Shown: piece by piece, positions 24,510-34,470 of the stretch
Layout: each line of letters starts with the position of its first letter
Numbering within the stretch: position 1 is the stretch's first letter
Assembly: GCA_002007465.1 (NCBI GenBank)
Contig: LNAC01000339.1
Location: 907,276-971,275 of the forward strand
DNA: 64,000 bases
Source: Ailurus styani
Taxonomy: Eukaryota > Chordata > Mammalia > Carnivora > Ailuridae
Direction: 5' to 3'
Made by a program: the position numbers and the translations under genes
The notes under the pieces: generated by a model
The model's database searches: none
The model's input: only the letters and a program-made list of their open reading frames with translations
Told to the model about the DNA's origin: nothing

Positions 24510-24680
24510 CATTTCAGTTAATCCTCATAAAATAGCCCTTTCAGGTATGTATTACTATCCTGTTTTTAAAGAATCAAATGTAAGGTTTAAAAAAACTAAA
24601 TAGTGCCCAAATTTCTAAGATTAGTAGGAGAAAGGAAGAATTGTGATTCAACTCCATGTGGTTCTAAATTTGGGGTACAA
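24510..24680 (-). repeat. MIR SINE fragment
   Basis: TTTCAGTTAATCCTCATAA, TATTACTATCCTGTTTTTAAA, GTGCCCAAATTTCTAAG and GTGATTCAACTCCATGTGGTT follow reverse-complement MIR. Confidence 0.6.
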
Positions 24681-25240
24681 TTATCCTTGGAGAAACCACA
24701 TTAGCATTTCCCCAGATTCTAGGTCACCTGTTTTTAGGGAACAGTATAGTGGTGGTTTTCTTCTTTGCTCTCCAGGTTTACTTTTTAGAGTGACTTGAGG
24801 AAGTAATGGTGAAATCACAGAATTCTGACCTTGAGAAATGATTTATTCATGGAGATAAGAAAATATGCAGCAATCCAGTAAGGAAAGGTCCAGCCAGAAA
24901 TTCATGGCTGAAATTTCAGCTTTGCATAAGTCACAGTGGAATTTTACACCCCTTGGAGGCACTTGCTTTTCTGAGCCAGCCGGGCACTGAGATATGACGG
25001 GTCCAGCTGTCCACTAGACGCCACTGCTGGATGGATTCTCAAGCAAGAAATACATTGATATTTGGGGAAGTTCTGATACTTTCTTTAGGAAAGAGTTCAG
25101 ATGAAATGAATATAAATTATGTGTTGGTTACATATTCAAATTTTGCCATCATTTACTATTCTTATAATTATAAATATTCATTTACATTTCTTATTTATTT
25201 TAGTCCCAAATGTCTTTTCTTTCTCTTTCTCTCTCTCTGT

Positions 25241-25242
<2 letters not shown>
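24681..25242. other. Intron, no recognisable feature
   Basis: Unique sequence leading into a CT-rich run and the CA microsatellite. The long ORFs here run into the N gap and are not meaningful. Confidence 0.6.

Positions 25243-25285
<43 letters not shown>
25210..25285 (+). repeat. (TC)n(CA)n microsatellite, cut by the gap
   Basis: A CT-rich run leads into about 21 CA units that run directly into the N block. More CA units (CACACACAC) appear at 25507-25516 after the SINE, so the SINE sits inside the microsatellite. Confidence 0.95.
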
Positions 25286-25409
25286 NNNNNNNNNNNNNNN
25301 NNNNNNNNNNNNNNNNNNNNNNNNNNNNNNNNNNNNNNNNNNNNNNNNNNNNNNNNNNNNNNNNNNNNNNNNNNNNNNNNNNNNNNNNNNNNNNNNNNNN
25401 NNNNNNNNN
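25286..25409. other. Assembly gap, 124 N
   Basis: A run of 124 N between a CA microsatellite and the truncated 3' half of a minus-strand CAN-SINE. The missing part should contain the SINE tail and poly-T. Confidence 0.99.
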
Positions 25410-25507
25410 GGAGCAGAGAGCCCGATGCGGGCCTCGATCCCAGGACCCTGAGATCATGACCTGAGCCGAAGGCAGAGGCTTTAACCCACTGAGCCACCCA
25501 GGCGCCC
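25410..25507 (-). mobile_element. CAN-SINE 5' part, 3' part in the gap
   Basis: It reads GGAGCAGAGAGCCCGATGCG to GAGCCACCCAGGCGCCC, i.e. the 5' half of a young CAN-SINE on the minus strand. The rest lies in the N gap. The flank is CACACACAC on the right and (CA)n on the left. Confidence 0.95.
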
Positions 25508-26232
25508 ACACACACACTTCTTGAAGCACATGCATATTTCTTAAAATAGCAAAAGTTTAAGAATAACAAAGAGTTGATCATAGAGAAAAGTTAAGTATAT
25601 TTAGATTTCTCAAAAGGAAGAGAAACCCAAGAGATTACCAACACATATATTTAAAAATATTGATTAAACAACAGCAACAACAGAATTAATCGAGCTTATG
25701 GGATTTACCAAAATTAAGACATTATTATTAGTATTAAGAGACAAGATATTTTTAGTTTACTGATACGTGCATGGGCAATTATAATACAGCCTGTCTTACC
25801 CAAGATTTGTTTTTAACATATTTCTAGCAATTTTAAACATAGAATTAACACAGAAGGAAGAGAAAAGACTTTTTAAAGCAACTACACTTGAAACGTAAAT
25901 GTTCTTTATAAAGAGTGTCTTTGGGACACTACAGTTGATCTGCAAACTAATATTCCAATAATTCTCACACAAATTCTGTTTCCCCTAACCCATTGTAGAC
26001 AGAAGCTGGAGGTTAAAAGGGAGAAAAATTAGACGCAAATATGCTGACAGCTTTTTTTTTCTTAAAGGAGTTAAATAGCTTAACAACAACAACAAAAAAG
26101 ATATGCATTCTAGGTACCAGAAGTTTTGAACTGTAGTAAAAATATCCTTAGGGTTTATGAAGATTTTCTTTTTTTAAAATGAAAAATTTTAATAAGAAAT
26201 TTTATGCAAGGGAGAGGTTTCCATGCATGCAC
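25508..26232. other. Intron, no recognisable feature
   Basis: AT-rich unique sequence. Short CAACAACAACAA runs at 25669 and 26082. Confidence 0.6.
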
Positions 26233-26245
26233 AAGAGTAGAACCA

Positions 26246-26449
26246 GGGCGCCTGGGTGGTTCAGTGGGTTAAAGCTTCTGCTTTCGGCTCAGGTCATGAT
26301 CTCAGCGTCCTGGGATCAAGGCCCGCATCAGGCTCTCTGCTCAGCAGGGAGCCTGCTTCCTCCTCTCCCTGTCTCTCTGCCTGCCTCTCTGCCTACTTGT
26401 AATCTCTCTCTCTGTGTCAAACAAATAAATAAAATCTTTAAAAAAAAAA
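26246..26449 (+). mobile_element. CAN-SINE with TSD
   Basis: GGGCGCCTGGGTGGTTCAGTG head to AAATAAATAAAATC and poly-A. The duplication AAGAGTAGAACCA is at 26233-26245 and again from 26450. Close to the young consensus. Confidence 0.96.
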
Positions 26450-26458
26450 AAGAGTAGA

Positions 26459-26603
26459 ACCAAACACCCATCACCCAGCTTCAAAGAGTATCAAGATTTA
26501 ACTGCATTTGTTTTATTTATTTTTGTTTCCNACCAAACACGCATCACCCAGCTTCAAAGAGTATCAAGATTTAACTGCATTTGTTTTATTTATTTTTGTT
26601 TCC
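26459..26603 (+). repeat. 72-bp direct duplication across a single N
   Basis: 26459-26530 and 26532-26603 differ at one base (CACCCATC versus CACGCATC), with N at 26531. Likely an assembly artefact. Confidence 0.95.
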
Positions 26604-27318
26604 TTTTTCTTATTTTCTTAGCTGAAGCCGATTTGATTTAAAGCAAATCAAAGACATTGTATCATTTTGTTCCTCTTTATTTCAACATACATCTGTTTAA
26701 AAAAGTGGACATCATGCCATTATCATATCTAAAAAAATAAGTAGTAATTATTTGGCATTGTCTTTTATCTGGTTCATAACCAAGTTTTCCTAGTTGGCTC
26801 ACCGATGTCTTGTTTAGTTGATTTGTTGAATCGGGATCCAAACAAGGTCTACACAAGTGATTTCGGTGTCATGTCACAGAAGTTAAGTCATGATTCCCAA
26901 TTTGCTTCCAACATATCTACAGAAAGATCTATAGTTATACACTGAGAGATTAGGAATTATAAAAGAATTACATCACTCCAGTGGAGTTAGGGATTTGAGT
27001 GGTGTCACTATAACAGGACTCTCTCCATTCTTATAGTGTTATTTAAGAAAACAAAGTTTCTCAGAATTGATTCTAGACCTTGTTTCATGTAAGCAAATAG
27101 AACGCTCATTTGAGCAAGAAATTTGTTCATATATCTAAAGAAAACCACCTCATTAAGACATCCATTATTAACTATGTAAAGTAAAAAAAGAAGAGTTTAA
27201 AAATACGTATCAAAATGTGATATATAATTTTATCAATTATACACTGTTAACAATTGCGAAAATAAAATCATCCAGAATGTATTTTGCACTTAGATTCTTA
27301 CAGTCCCAAGAGCTTTTT
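26604..27318. other. Intron, no recognisable feature
   Basis: AT-rich unique sequence. Part of 26604-27020 resembles decayed LINE 3' sequence, but I could not assign it. Confidence 0.5.
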
Positions 27319-27333
27319 ATAGCCACGTTTTAT

Positions 27334-27595
27334 TTTTTTTTAAAGATTATTTATTTATTTGACACAGAGAGAGAGATCAGATTACAAGTAGGCAGAGAGG
27401 CAGGCAGAGAGAGGAGGAAACAGACTCCCCGCCGAGCAGGGAGCCCGATGCGGGCCTCAATCCCAGGACCCTGAGATCATGANACAGACTCCCCGCCGAG
27501 CAGGGAGCCCGATGTGGGCCTCAATCCCAGGACCCTGAGATCATGACCTGAGCTGAAGGCAGAGGCTTTAACCCACTGAGCCACCCAGGCGCCCC
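27334..27595 (-). mobile_element. CAN-SINE, minus strand, inflated by an assembly duplication
   Basis: Poly-T and AAAGATTATTTATTTATTTG to CTGAGCCACCCAGGCGCCCC. Duplication ATAGCCA(C/T)GTTTTAT at 27319-27333 and 27596-27610. The element is 262 bp as printed because 63 bp are repeated around N at 27483; true length would be close to 198 bp. Confidence 0.95.
27420..27546 (+). repeat. 63-bp direct duplication across a single N (inside a SINE)
   Basis: 27420-27482 and 27484-27546 are identical except GATGCGGGCC versus GATGTGGGCC, with N at 27483. The C/T lies at a CpG, which is a typical polymorphic site. Confidence 0.95.
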
Positions 27596-27601
27596 ATAGC
27601 C

Positions 27602-27732
27602 ATGTTTTATATATTTAGTTTTATTGCAGAGAAGGTAAGGTATCAATAAAATAAAAAAAAATTAATNATATTTTATATATTTAGTTTTATTGCAGAGAAG
27701 GTAAGGTATCAATAAAATAAAAAAAAATTAAT
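27602..27732 (+). repeat. 65-bp direct duplication across a single N
   Basis: 27602-27666 and 27668-27732 differ at one base (ATGTTTTAT versus ATATTTTAT), with N at 27667. Confidence 0.95.
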
Positions 27733-28784
27733 TGGTTTAGGATCAGAGTACATGGTGGAACTAGTATGGAAATATGAGTTTGAAAATGAAAAGAAACAAT
27801 ATAGCATTTCTTTTAAAATAGCACTTGTTCATTTTTCTGAATGCATGCTATTAATATCAAGCCACCGTGTTATTTAGATTTCCTTGGAATAGATTTCCTT
27901 GGATACATTTAAAAATGAGAAATAGCAAGTTTATTATAAAGTAGCCATATTTATAATAACCAGAAATTATAATTTTTTGCAAAAACATCATATTATGTTA
28001 AAAATTTTAGGTGGCAATTTTAAAAAGTGAAAAAGTTTACATGGGATAGACAATCACTGAATGGACCATAGAAACAAAAAGAAAACAGTTGGTAACCTTT
28101 TTTTCATCTCACTGAGTTTGGGAACATCATTGTTTATGCTCAAATAATCTCCGACTAAAGATTCATATAACTGTGTTCTATAGTTATAAGGAAAGTTGAC
28201 TCATAAAACAGTGTAATAATTATAAAATATTTACAGTTATATTTCACTTTTTAACTTTATAAATCTATCTCTCATGCACAGTCTCATTTGATCTTATACC
28301 AAAATTGGAGTTCTTAGTACAAGTGGTTCTGTTTCTACTTGCAAATAAATAAGCCTTTAATAGAGGTTGAATTACTTGCCCAAAACAATAGCCAGTAAAC
28401 CAGGGAGCTGGTTTCTAAATATGTGTTCAGTCTCAAAATAATTGAAAAAATATATATATATAAAAAACACCAAAGCTCTCTTTTTATGTATGTTCTGTTT
28501 ATAAATTGGAGAGTAGAAAGGGAAAAAAAGCCTTTCTGGAAGTTCAAAGATGGTAAAATAGGAGAAGTACTTTAAGGTTTGACTCCTTTATCTGAAAAAT
28601 TATTTCTGCTTTTACTATGTAGGTAAATAATGTTTTGCTGTGTTAAGTCAGGCTCTACAAATGCCACTTTTGCCCTTCTTTCTCTTACGCTTCATATCAC
28701 AGGGTCTTTTGTTGGTGGTGATGTGGTGGTAGTTTGTTTTGTTTTTAGACAAAGCTAACCACAGGAAGGTAGGTTGATACTTAC
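27733..28784. other. Intron, no recognisable feature
   Basis: AT-rich unique sequence with no assigned repeat. A short TATATATATATA run at 28450-28462. Confidence 0.6.
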
Positions 28785-29015
28785 TCTTAATTACACACTA
28801 ACCACGTAACTGCCTCCATCTTGAACACCTTTAACAAACTGCTATGATCATCATAACAATCTTGTGAGATCAATAATTTTACTAGCCCCCTTTTACAGGT
28901 GAGAAAATTGAGGTAAATTGATTTGTTTGCTGTTCCACAGCTAGTGGAATGCCACAAGAAAGCTGGCATTTGAACTCCAGTGTAAACTACAATGAATCAC
29001 TACACTATGCTTCCT
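28785..29015 (-). repeat. MIR SINE
   Basis: CATAACAATCTTGTGAGATCA, CCCCTTTTACAGGTGAGAAAA, CCACAGCTAGTGGAATGCCAC and GGCATTTGAACTCCAGTGTAA are reverse-complement MIR. One A-to-G change relative to MIR gives CAG|GTGAGA at 28898 (see findings). Confidence 0.8.
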
Positions 29016-29571
29016 TTCAAAGATGAATAATTTGTCCATGTGATCTAGCAAAGATTTAAATTTCAACTACTTTTTAACATCTTTTGAGGAAATATAATCA
29101 GTTTAAATTTGTTTGCAGGAAGCAGATGGAAAAAAAAGCAACTACTTTTTTTTCCCCCCTCTGGGGCACATTTCCTAATTTATATTTTAAGGCATAGCTC
29201 ATACTGAAATATGGTTTAGTCAATTTTCTCGAGAGGACAGATAAATATGGATTAATGGCTACTTTAGTTAATGATTGCAAGGTTGGCTTTAATTAATTGT
29301 GCTATGTAGCCATTCTTTATTCATAAAATAAAATTTGTGCTCAGAATACTTTTATTAGAAAAAAAATGCAAGAAGAAAAATTCAACAGTGACCAGCAGAA
29401 TGTTTAAAGACCAACACAAGCAGAGAGAAAGAGAGAAAGAATAGCTTTTATAATTCTTTTTGTTTGCTAAATTTGTGTATTCGCTGATGCTGTAAAGAAG
29501 TGTGTACTTAATTAGTTTGACAAAAGAGGTAAGTTTACAACCTTTCTGTATATCCATTTGGACTACTTTTT
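29016..29571. other. Intron, unique sequence
   Basis: No repeat assigned. A block at about 29200-29310 is rich in TTAAT/TTAATTAATT-type sites and may be a constrained noncoding element. Confidence 0.5.
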
Positions 29572-29785
29572 TTTTTTTTCATTTGGTATACTTCTTATTT
29601 TATCATCGGTATTTATGTGCGAATAGAATACTTTCTAAATGACTTAAACATGACTTATAGATGGAAGGGAGTAGAGTTTTTTTTTTCATTTGGTATACTT
29701 CTTATTTTATCATCGGTATTTATGTGCAAATAGAATACTTTCTAAATGACTTAAACATGGCTTAAAGATGGAAGGGAGTAGAGTT
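29572..29785 (+). repeat. 107-bp tandem duplication
   Basis: Two head-to-tail copies with period 107 (29572-29678 and 29679-29785). Differences seen: GTGCGAAT/GTGCAAAT, CATGACTTA/CATGGCTTA and TTATAGATG/TTAAAGATG, plus the length of the leading T run. No N separates them. Confidence 0.93.
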
Positions 29786-30348
29786 GCTGATATTGCTTTT
29801 AGTATAGAATTCCATTTTGGTTTTCCTCTTGTTTTGAGAATGAGGTGTCTCTACCTGGCTCCATCCCAAAGAGGATGTAATAGAGAGGTTTGCTGAGACC
29901 CTAGAGCTTTATCTCAGTCACTTCTCCAGGACTGATTACATTCTCCCTCTCTGATACTGCTATTTTAAACATCTCCTGCATGCATTTTGAATGTAGTATT
30001 CATTCCTTTTATAGCTCCTGAGGTGAAAGTCCAACTTCTCCAGGAAGCAGCTGCTGGGTAGACAGTACTGCAGACAAATTCTCCCCACAGCGGTTCAGAG
30101 CACCTGCCAGTTAGCAGAAAATTTGAAGTCCTTCCAGATCCAAATAGCTCACATTCAAGTCCATGTGGGAGAAAGCAAGCTGGTTTAGTTGAATTCAGAA
30201 ACTAAAAAAGTAGAAAAGACAAAGAAATTTCCAATTTGATTCATGATTAAAGCCATTTGAGCAAAGCTAGTCCTAAGCAAACTTTTTGAATATGTAGCAC
30301 CTCTTTGTGTTTATATTCTCTGCCTCATTCATCAAGCCTGCTTCCGTG
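29786..30348. other. Intron, no recognisable feature
   Basis: Slightly less AT-rich than its neighbours, with no exon or repeat that I can assign. Confidence 0.55.
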
Positions 30349-30550
30349 GGCGCCTGGGTGGCTCAGTGGGTTAAGCATATGCCTTTGGCGCAGGTCATGA
30401 TCCCTGGGTCCTGGGGTGGAGACCCCCATCAGGCTGCCTACTCAGCAGAGAGTCTGCTTCTCCTTCTACACCTTCCCCCTACTTACTCTCTCTCTCTCTC
30501 TCTCTCTCGCACACACACACACACACACAAATAAATAAAGTCTTTTAAAA
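30349..30550 (+). mobile_element. Older CAN-SINE with an internal (TC)n(AC)n run
   Basis: GGGCGCCTGGGTGGCTCAGTG head, GCAGGTCATGATCCCTGGG middle, then a microsatellite-like expansion TCTCTC...GCACACACAC and AAATAAATAAAGTC tail. Target duplication not clear. Confidence 0.93.
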
Positions 30551-30974
30551 CAATCCTGTATTCGTGTATTCACCATTCTTCATGCAGGGATAGTAAGACC
30601 TACCTACCTCTCAAAATGCTTTTGTTAGTTTTAGAGGAGACCATATATTAAAACATTTTCTATACCTCTTAACCCATAGTCATCATTCAGCAAATGGGAT
30701 TTATTATTATTATCAGAGGATGATAATTAGACCTCAGTAAGGACTTCCCTATTTTCTTTAGTTACAATGTAAGGCTCTTTTTCATTCTATCAATACTTAT
30801 TTTATGTAATATATGTTAATTTATATGTCGAGTGATTTACAAATAATGTCCTGAAGAACTCTACATGTAAACATTTCTTAGCATTGAACCTTCAAAACAC
30901 AGACATATGTGCTTACATGGAAGCTTCACCTAGATGAGTCAATGGAAAGAATAAGATCAAGTGGTATGATAGAA
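30551..30974. other. Intron, no recognisable feature
   Basis: AT-rich unique sequence. I see no exon, RNA gene or clear repeat. Confidence 0.6.
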
Positions 30975-30990
30975 AAGCATGATTTAACTA

Positions 30991-31182
30991 TTTTTTTAAA
31001 GATTTTATTTGACAGAGAGAGACACAGCGAAAAAGGGAACAAAAGCAGGGAGAGTGGGAAGGGGAGAAGCAAGCAGGCTTCCCGCTGAGTAGGAAGCCCA
31101 GTGTGGGGCTCAATCCCAGGACACTGGGATCATGACGGGAGCTGAAGGCAGAGGCTTAACAGCTGAGCCACCCAGGCACCCC
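30991..31182 (-). mobile_element. CAN-SINE, minus strand, with TSD
   Basis: TTTTTAAAGATTTTATTTGAC to GCTGAGCCACCCAGGCACCCC. The duplication AAGCATGATTTAA(C/T)TA is at 30975-30990 and 31183-31198. Confidence 0.95.
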
Positions 31183-31465
31183 AAGCATGATTTAATTATA
31201 AGTTAAAATAATTGATTGTAATGTTTGTAATTTGGTGATTAATCCAAAACCACATGCTAAGGATTTTGTAGGCATTGAAAATGTTGGATTATAAATGTGT
31301 TTTTAAATATAGATATGTTTTTAAATTATTTAATCTAAATAATCTAAATAGTGCATTAAAATAACACTAAAAAGTATGAGTTTACACTCTCGCTTGATCA
31401 TACTAAAGTTCCCATCCTTTAGGAATTAGGTATAGTTTTATATAAAACTCAAAAAGTATTATTTT

Positions 31466-31663
31466 AGGGCGCCTGGGTGGCTCAGTGGGTTAAAGCCTCT
31501 GCCTTCGGCTCAGGTCATGATCTCAGGGTCCTGGGATCGAGGCCCGCATGGGGCTGTCTGCTCAGCAGGGAGCCTGCTTCCTCCTCTCTCTGCCTGTCTC
31601 TCTGCCTACTTGTGATCTCTCTCTCTATCAAATAAATAAATAAATAAATAATCTTTAAAAAAG
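31466..31663 (+). mobile_element. CAN-SINE with TSD
   Basis: GGGCGCCTGGGTGGCTCAGTG to a tail of five AAAT units and ATCTTTAAAAAA. Duplication GTATTATTTT at 31456-31465 and 31664-31673. Confidence 0.96.
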
Positions 31664-31780
31664 GTATTATTTTCAGGTTTTCCCCCTCTGATTTACAACA
31701 TTAAAAATATATAAATAGTTTGAGAATTTGGTCTTATAATTAGATAATAGCTGATAAATTCCAATCTCTTATCCAAGGTA

Positions 31781-31986
31781 TTTTTTTTAAAGATTTTATT
31801 TATTTATTTGACACAGAGAGAGAGATTACAAGTTACTAGGCAGAAAGGCAGGCAGAGAGACAGGGAGAGGAGGAAGCAGGCTCCCTGCTGAGCAGAGAGC
31901 CCCATGTGGGCCTCCATTCCAGGACGCTGAGATCATGACCTGAGCCGAAAGCAGAGGCTTTAAACCACTGAGCCACCCAGGCACCC
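31781..31986 (-). mobile_element. CAN-SINE, minus strand
   Basis: Poly-T and AAAGATTTTATTTATTTATT to GAGCCACCCAGGCACCC. It contains a small insertion (GTTACTAGGC) in the GA block. Confidence 0.95.
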
Positions 31987-32009
31987 TTGTTTTTTTTTTA
32001 AAGATTTTA
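31987..32009 (-). repeat. Extra CAN-SINE tail fragment
   Basis: TTG, then poly-T and AAAGATTTTA repeat the 3' tail of a minus-strand CAN-SINE right after a complete copy. The composite is flanked by AAGGTATTTTT (31775) and GAGGTATTTTT (32010). Confidence 0.7.
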
Positions 32010-32304
32010 CGAGGTATTTTTAATATAGCTATATTATTGAAAAGAAGTGCTAGAATGAAATATATAGAAGAGAGGTTTATTTCCCTGGCAAAATAAGAAA
32101 TCAATGTTATTTGGTATTTTGTTTTTGTTTTTTGCTGCTATAAGTAAAATAAGCCCAACATGACATTATTTCCATTGTAAAAATAAATGTACATGTATCA
32201 TTAATATTACTTAGGTAATATTGATTAGGTAATAATTGCCTGGAAATTTAATGCAATTACTTTATATTAAAGTTATTTCCATGCATTACAAATTTCAATA
32301 AGAA

Positions 32305-32500
32305 AGTCATCTGTAAGTTACCCTCTCTATACCTCACTTTCTCCTTTGCAAGATGGGCATTATGATAGTACTTGACAGTAGCTATTTTAAAAGTTCTTTT
32401 TTTTATTATTTTTTTTTAAAGTTCTTTGTGAGGAAATGTATGTAATGGGATTACAACAATATATGGCAGTAGTAATATTACTATGTTATTATAGCTAATA
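32305..32500 (+). repeat. MIR SINE fragment
   Basis: AGTTACCCTCTCTATACCTCA, CTTTGCAAGATGGGCATTATG and ATAGTACTTGACAGTAGC match the MIR core. It is followed by a T-rich run in which AAAGTTCTTT is repeated. Confidence 0.65.
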
Positions 32501-34289
32501 TGCAACATTACCTGCAGAAGTGTATTTTCACTTACATATCTCTTAAAAATATTTAATACATTATATGTTAATAAAAATATTTAAAAGTATAATTCTCATT
32601 ATCTATAGGAATGAGTACTTCACTAAATAACTAAAACTCATTGGACAAATTGCTGATTTTGTGGATTTCCCTTGACAAAATCTCACCCTCCTTGCAAATG
32701 CCAAAATAGAAAAATAATAGGATTTGTTTCTGCCCTGGAGCAGTTCCTACTATAGTAGTAGTAAAAGAGCGCTGGAGTTAGTAAATCACCCTAATCTTAT
32801 ATATAATATTATGATCTAGCAAACATTATATATATTATATAATTTACATGTTATATTCGTGTGTGTACATATATATCTATTCATATCCATATCTATGATA
32901 TAGTATATAGTGAATAACTATCATCAAAGACATTAAGAAGGGAGTGCCTTAAAAGTAGGAGAGGGGATTGCTCTGGTCTGTTTAATCTCTGCTTTACTTC
33001 CCTTACTTCATTTTGGCCTGGAAGCAAGGATATCAAAACTCTTTGTATGAGGAATTATCATGATGATTGTATAGGGTTGTGAATTTTTTTGTTTTTTTCT
33101 TTATGCTCTGAAAGCTTTCCTGTCAAATTTAGAACTTTGTGATACAATGAAAAAGACAGCTGTGAAGGTAGCTGGCCAGCTCCTTCACAGGAATATCATT
33201 TTCACATGGTTTAGCTTTGAATCCAAGGGAAATAGCACTTTTCTTCTTTTATTAATTAGTACCTTTAAAAGGAGCTTTCATTAATCAACATGTCTTATGA
33301 AAAGCTGGTCTCTTTCCATAGAGCTGAATAAATCCTGCTGTGTGGAGTACTGGTAATGGTGCTAAGGCTTATGCTCTTGGAATGTGTTACAGAGAATTAG
33401 AGATATGAAAGAAAAAATCAATCCTCAGCAGCCATAGGCTTTTTTTCTTAATAGAGCTTTAAAAAACATTAATAGCCCAAACTACGCTAATTTCCACCAA
33501 ATTTTCTGATATCCACCTTTCAGATTTAATCATCACAGGAAGTATTATTACAGAGTCTGTTAGAATTGTTCCAACATCATTTGATCAAGTAGAGTTCACC
33601 AAATGGGACTTTATACCACCCAAATCAGGACCTGCCTAATAGTGTGAAGTAGTGTCATTTATAAAGGAACTTCTAGAAAGAGTTCAAAAACATCAATGCC
33701 ATTCTTATTAGAAAAGCACTATCTTAAGCCTGGGTTTATATAATTAATAACCATGAAGCAAAATTAAGTATTCAGGTTATTTTCTATACATTTTTCAGCA
33801 ACCAGATGTTTGGAACTATGATTACAAAACATCCAGATGATTGACTCAAAATTTAAGTATTTGTCGTGATATTTGGCATGGTGTTAACACAGCTTCTTGG
33901 GAAAAATGTATTTTTGGAACTGCTTCACTCATCTCCCAATGAAGTAGGTAGTCTAGCAGATTTTTTAAGTGGAAAAAAAAAACTTTCAGGAAAAGCCATG
34001 TCATACTCAATTAAAGGATATATTCATTATCAAACATTTTTTATTCAGATTATTTCATTATCTGTACTTTGAAGGGATCCCAAGCTCACTAACTGTTAAA
34101 ATGTTCCATTTTGGATTCCAGGGAGAAAAAAGATCTGAGTCTGTGACCCAAGAATTGTTGCTCCATCCTGCCCCCTTAATGATCTGTCTTTACCTCACCA
34201 ACCTCTCCCTCACTAATTAATTCTTCCATAGTGGGACAATCCCTTACCCTGGCTGCTGTCTGACTCTAGGAATGTGTAACATAGTCTGT
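32501..34289. other. Intron, AT-rich then unique sequence
   Basis: 32790-32930 is very AT-rich with TATATA runs. 33110-33320 is a compact unique block with a 31-nt palindrome (33160-33190), listed separately. No exon. Confidence 0.6.
33160..33190. repeat. 31-nt near-perfect palindrome
   Basis: CTGTGAAGG-T-AGCTGG pairs with CCAGCT-CCTTCACAG: a 9-bp outer stem, one unpaired T and a 6-bp inner self-complementary core AGCTGGCCAGCT. Confidence 0.9.
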
Positions 34290-34470
34290 CAGTGTGGTTG
34301 AGTGCAGACCAACCGGCTTCGTTCAAGATACAAACCTTCAGTACATTTGTTTCTCCATTTTTAAAATGAAGATAATAGTATCTGGCTTTTATAGGGTTAT
34401 GTGAAGATTAAATAGGATAATAATTGTAAGTGCCTAACAAAGTGCCTAGCACATACTAAGCAGAATATTC
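34290..34470 (+). repeat. MIR SINE
   Basis: CAGTACATTTGTTTCTCCATT, AAAATGAAGATAATAGTATC, GGTTATGTGAAGATTAAATA and AAGTGCCTAGCACATACTAAG are the MIR core and tail. Confidence 0.85.

Noticed and set aside
25031..25581. Long ORFs of 84-142 codons around 25.2 kb on both strands
   Set aside because: They are made of CA repeat (His-Thr), N translated as X, and CAN-SINE sequence. Not genes.
29520..29535. GAG|GTAAGT as a second recursive splice site
   Set aside because: No pyrimidine tract precedes it (TTGACAAAAGAG), so there is no acceptor.
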